Positions 22,425 to 24,306 of a DNA stretch of 24,306 nucleotides are shown piece after piece. The notes under the pieces were generated by a model. That model did not search any database. It worked only from the letters and a program-made list of their open reading frames with translations, and was not told where the DNA came from. Made by a program: the position numbers and the translations under genes. The DNA is taken from assembly GCA_937952305.1 (NCBI GenBank), contig CALFZO010000177.1, forward strand, positions 1-24,306, read 5' to 3'. The DNA is from an uncultured Anaerolineales bacterium. Its GTDB lineage: Bacteria > Chloroflexota > Anaerolineae > Anaerolineales > UBA6663. Numbering within the stretch: position 1 is the first letter of the stretch; the number at the start of each line of letters is the position of its first letter.

Positions 22425-24149
22425 TCAGCCCCGCCCCGCCCCGCGCCACTGCGCCGCAACCTCGCGCAGCAAAAGGCCGGCGACCCCGCCCAGGCGGAAG
22501 TTCTGCCAGAAAGCTCCGGGCGGGAAGAGTTCGGCCTTGTCGTTTAACGTCCCCTGCGAAAAGGCCTGCACGGCGTTGAGCACGGCCCGGCGTGTCGCCG
22601 CATCCGCCGTGCCGAGCGCGGCCAGCTGGCCGCGCAGCGCCCGCGCCGCCCGCAAACGCCCGCGCACCGCCGCCGCGCGGCGGGCCGTGATCCGGCCGTA
22701 GCGCTCCTTGAGGTCATTCAGCCGCTCGGCCGCCGCATAGGTGGCCTCCACGATCTGGGCGCGCGTCATCCACTCCGTCTCGTAATTCAGCATCTGTTCC
22801 CAGTCGTGCGTCTCCAGCAGGGCACAGTGTTCTTTCAGCGTGCGCGCAAACAGCCGGTAGCCGTGCTCGGCGGGCGCCTCAAAACCGGCGCTGCCCGGAT
22901 CGAGAAACGGTCCGAGCGGCGTGATAAAAGCCGACAGGCGCCGGTCAAAACGTTGGAACAACGTCTCGATGGCGTCCGTCGTCGTCAGCACGCTGGCGAC
23001 GGTCTGGCCCGGCAGGCCGATCATGTAGAACAAGTCGAGCTGTTCACAGCGCAGCCGCAGACAGGCCTCCAGCGCCGCCTCCATCTGCGCGTTCGAGAAA
23101 GCCGCCTTGCCCACGCGGGCGCGGATGTCGGCGGCGTGAGTCTCAGGCGAGAACTCGGCGCCCCAGCGCGCCAAGGACGCATCCAGGCGGCTCAGGAACT
23201 CGGCCGGCGGCGGCTCGAAGAACTCAAACACCAACCGGTTCTCCACGCGGCAGCGCGCCAGGGCGTCGATCACGGCGCGGGCGTAGGCCTCCCCGCCGTC
23301 GCGCAAATCGCCCACCAGAAAGATCGGCGCGCGCGTCAGGTCCGCCAGGGCCCGCACCCAGTCCGCGATGGCGGCCGGGCTGCGCCGCAGTGGATGCGAA
23401 CCAGGCATGAAGCGCGGGAAAGCGTCGGCGGCCGCGCCGCAGGTGGCGCAGGCACGCTCGCAGCCGCGCACCGTGAAGGCGGCGGTAATGGGGTGGCGCC
23501 ACCAGGTATGGAAGGGCGCACTGGTCCAGAAGTCCAGCTGCCGCGCCACGTCCAGCACCTGTGCTCCCAAAGCGAGGCCGTAGTCATCGGGGTTGGCCGG
23601 CGGGACAGACGCGTTCACGCGCACTTCCCCGGCCTGCTTCCAGACGAGATTCGGGACGCGCTCATAGCCGCCGCCGGCCTCCACCGCACGCACCAGGGCT
23701 AACAGGTTCGGCTCAGCGACACTGCCGCGCAGCACAAAGTCCACGGGCGGCTCGCGGATGAGCTCGGCATGGAAGTAAGTGGCCGAGATGCCGCCGAAGA
23801 CGATGGGGATATCCGGGTGCAGGCGCTTGAGCAGGGCCGCCACCGCCAGACCACCCTGGGCATGCGGCAGCCAATGCAGGTCCAGGCCGAACAGGCGCGG
23901 CCGCAGCCGCTTCAGGCAGGCCTCCGGCTGGAAGCGGCGGCTGCGCATCATCAGCAGCGCCAGGTTCACGATGCGCGTCGGGTAGCCGTGCCGGCGCAGG
24001 TGCGCGGCCAGGGTCAGAAACCCGACCGGATACATTTCGAAGATCGGCGACGAGGGGATGACGTCGCTCAGCGGCCCAAAGAAGATGGGGCGCTCACGAA
24101 AATCGTAGATGCTGGGGGGATGGATAAGAACAACCGCCGGCTGGCCCAC
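22425..24149 (-). CDS. B12-binding-type radical SAM protein
   Basis: A 574-residue protein with a cobalamin-binding-like Rossmann domain (about 4-140) and a radical SAM domain (about 220-430). The cluster motif is CERACATC: Cys230, Cys234 and Cys237, the standard CX3CX2C. 'FGGISATYFH' (about 118-127) and 'FVLRG..EPNLL.LV' are typical of this superfamily, and the layout resembles the Ta0216-like group. The B12 signature DxHxxG appears as Asp90-Leu-His92 followed by WLP, so the glycine is lost. I chose GTG at 24149, 6 nt after GAGGAGG; a TTG at 24173 is possible but falls at the predicted transcription start. The C-terminal 150 residues are helical and Arg-rich. Substrate unknown. Confidence 0.88.
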   Translation of the reverse strand: MGQPAVVLIHPPSIYDFRERPIFFGPLSDVIPSSPIFEMYPVGFLTLAAHLRRHGYPTRIVNLALLMMRSRRFQPEACLKRLRPRLFGLDLHWLPHAQGGLAVAALLKRLHPDIPIVFGGISATYFHAELIREPPVDFVLRGSVAEPNLLALVRAVEAGGGYERVPNLVWKQAGEVRVNASVPPANPDDYGLALGAQVLDVARQLDFWTSAPFHTWWRHPITAAFTVRGCERACATCGAAADAFPRFMPGSHPLRRSPAAIADWVRALADLTRAPIFLVGDLRDGGEAYARAVIDALARCRVENRLVFEFFEPPPAEFLSRLDASLARWGAEFSPETHAADIRARVGKAAFSNAQMEAALEACLRLRCEQLDLFYMIGLPGQTVASVLTTTDAIETLFQRFDRRLSAFITPLGPFLDPGSAGFEAPAEHGYRLFARTLKEHCALLETHDWEQMLNYETEWMTRAQIVEATYAAAERLNDLKERYGRITARRAAAVRGRLRAARALRGQLAALGTADAATRRAVLNAVQAFSQGTLNDKAELFPPGAFWQNFRLGGVAGLLLREVAAQWRGAGRG

Positions 24150-24178
24150 AGACTGCCTCCTCGAGCACGCCAACCCCC

Positions 24179-24184
24179 AGTATA
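24179..24184 (-). promoter_or_regulatory. candidate -10 of the radical SAM gene
   Basis: TATACT on the minus strand, with no clear -35. It would start transcription near 24172 and leave a leader of about 23 nt holding the GAGGAGG site (24162-24156). Confidence 0.35.
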
Positions 24185-24204
24185 GGCGGAAGAGGACGAC
24201 TGCG

Positions 24205-24216
24205 GGGCGGCCGCCC
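24205..24216. repeat. 12-bp GC palindrome between the last two genes
   Basis: GGGCGGCCGCCC, 22 nt downstream of the stop codon of the oxidoreductase gene on the minus strand. Possibly part of its terminator; no T run. Confidence 0.3.
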
Positions 24217-24237
24217 GGCGTGCTGGTTAAGCGGGGC

Positions 24238-24306
24238 TCACGCCGCGGCGGGCGGGATATTCTGGTTGAGCCGGAACAGGTTGGCTGGGGCGTAACGCCG
24301 CTTGAT
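24238..24306 (-). CDS. C-terminal end of a berberine-bridge-type FAD-binding oxidoreductase
   Basis: Only the last 22 codons and the stop lie in the window. They read KRRYAPANLFRLNQNIPP plus a short Ala tail. The 'KRRYDPDNLF.LNQNI.P' ending is a hallmark of the berberine-bridge enzyme (BBE-like) C-terminal segment of FAD-linked oxidases. These flavoproteins oxidise alcohols, sugars or alkaloid-like substrates; which one applies cannot be seen. The gene is on the same strand as, and 89 nt upstream of, the radical SAM gene. Confidence 0.8.
   Translation of the reverse strand: MKRRYAPANLFRLNQNIPPAAA

Overview
The window is GC-rich (roughly 68-70% by eye), densely coded DNA from a free-living bacterium. 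Several traits point to Chloroflexota, probably an Anaerolineae-like lineage: Thr/Pro-rich 'TPT' linkers before a seven-bladed PD40 propeller, a DUF6295 protein, a full-length Lhr helicase, RNase J, PRC-barrel stress proteins, and a multi-PAS/GAF NarL-type kinase. This assignment is inferred from protein style, not from a marker gene. I see no rRNA, tRNA, CRISPR array, insertion sequence or phage gene.

Layout. (1) 1-640, minus: two small VOC (PhnB/glyoxalase-like) proteins, the second cut by the window edge, behind a clear sigma-70 type promoter. (2) 840-5423, plus: full-length Lhr helicase, ending at a strong hairpin that faces the convergent next block. (3) 5504-8287, minus: RNase J, a dienelactone-hydrolase-family enzyme and a DUF6295 protein. 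RNase J has an extended -10 promoter and a leader of about 147 nt with mutually exclusive hairpins. (4) 8683-12127, plus: a membrane PAS-PAS-PAS-GAF histidine kinase and a NarL/LuxR-type response regulator, 4 nt apart. (5) 12282-17355, plus: a DUF892 ferritin-like protein, a DHH phosphoesterase, and a 1062-residue membrane protein joining a degenerate Ser/Thr kinase to Ig-like, TSP3 and beta-propeller modules. (6) 17498-20192: a stress and envelope group: CsbD-like (minus), a PRC-barrel lipoprotein, a GlsB/YeaQ membrane protein and a second PRC-barrel protein, closed by a textbook terminator. (7) 20282-21136, minus: an ArsR-family repressor overlapping an AHSA1/SRPBCC gene; its promoter carries a perfect inverted repeat over the -35 and appears to give a leaderless mRNA. 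(8) 21175-22417: an island of degenerate hairpin repeats, then an unrecognised 311-residue protein with its own promoter. (9) 22425-24306, minus: a B12-binding-type radical SAM protein and the last 22 codons of a berberine-bridge-type FAD oxidoreductase.

Taken together this is mostly chromosomal housekeeping and signalling DNA. The parts I find most unusual are the membrane pseudokinase-propeller protein (catalytic HRD aspartate replaced), the leaderless self-regulated ArsR unit, the covarying hairpin repeats at 21.2-21.4 kb, the structured RNase J leader, and the orphan 311-residue protein next to the radical SAM gene. Long antisense open frames over Lhr, RNase J and the pseudokinase are GC-driven shadows and are left out.
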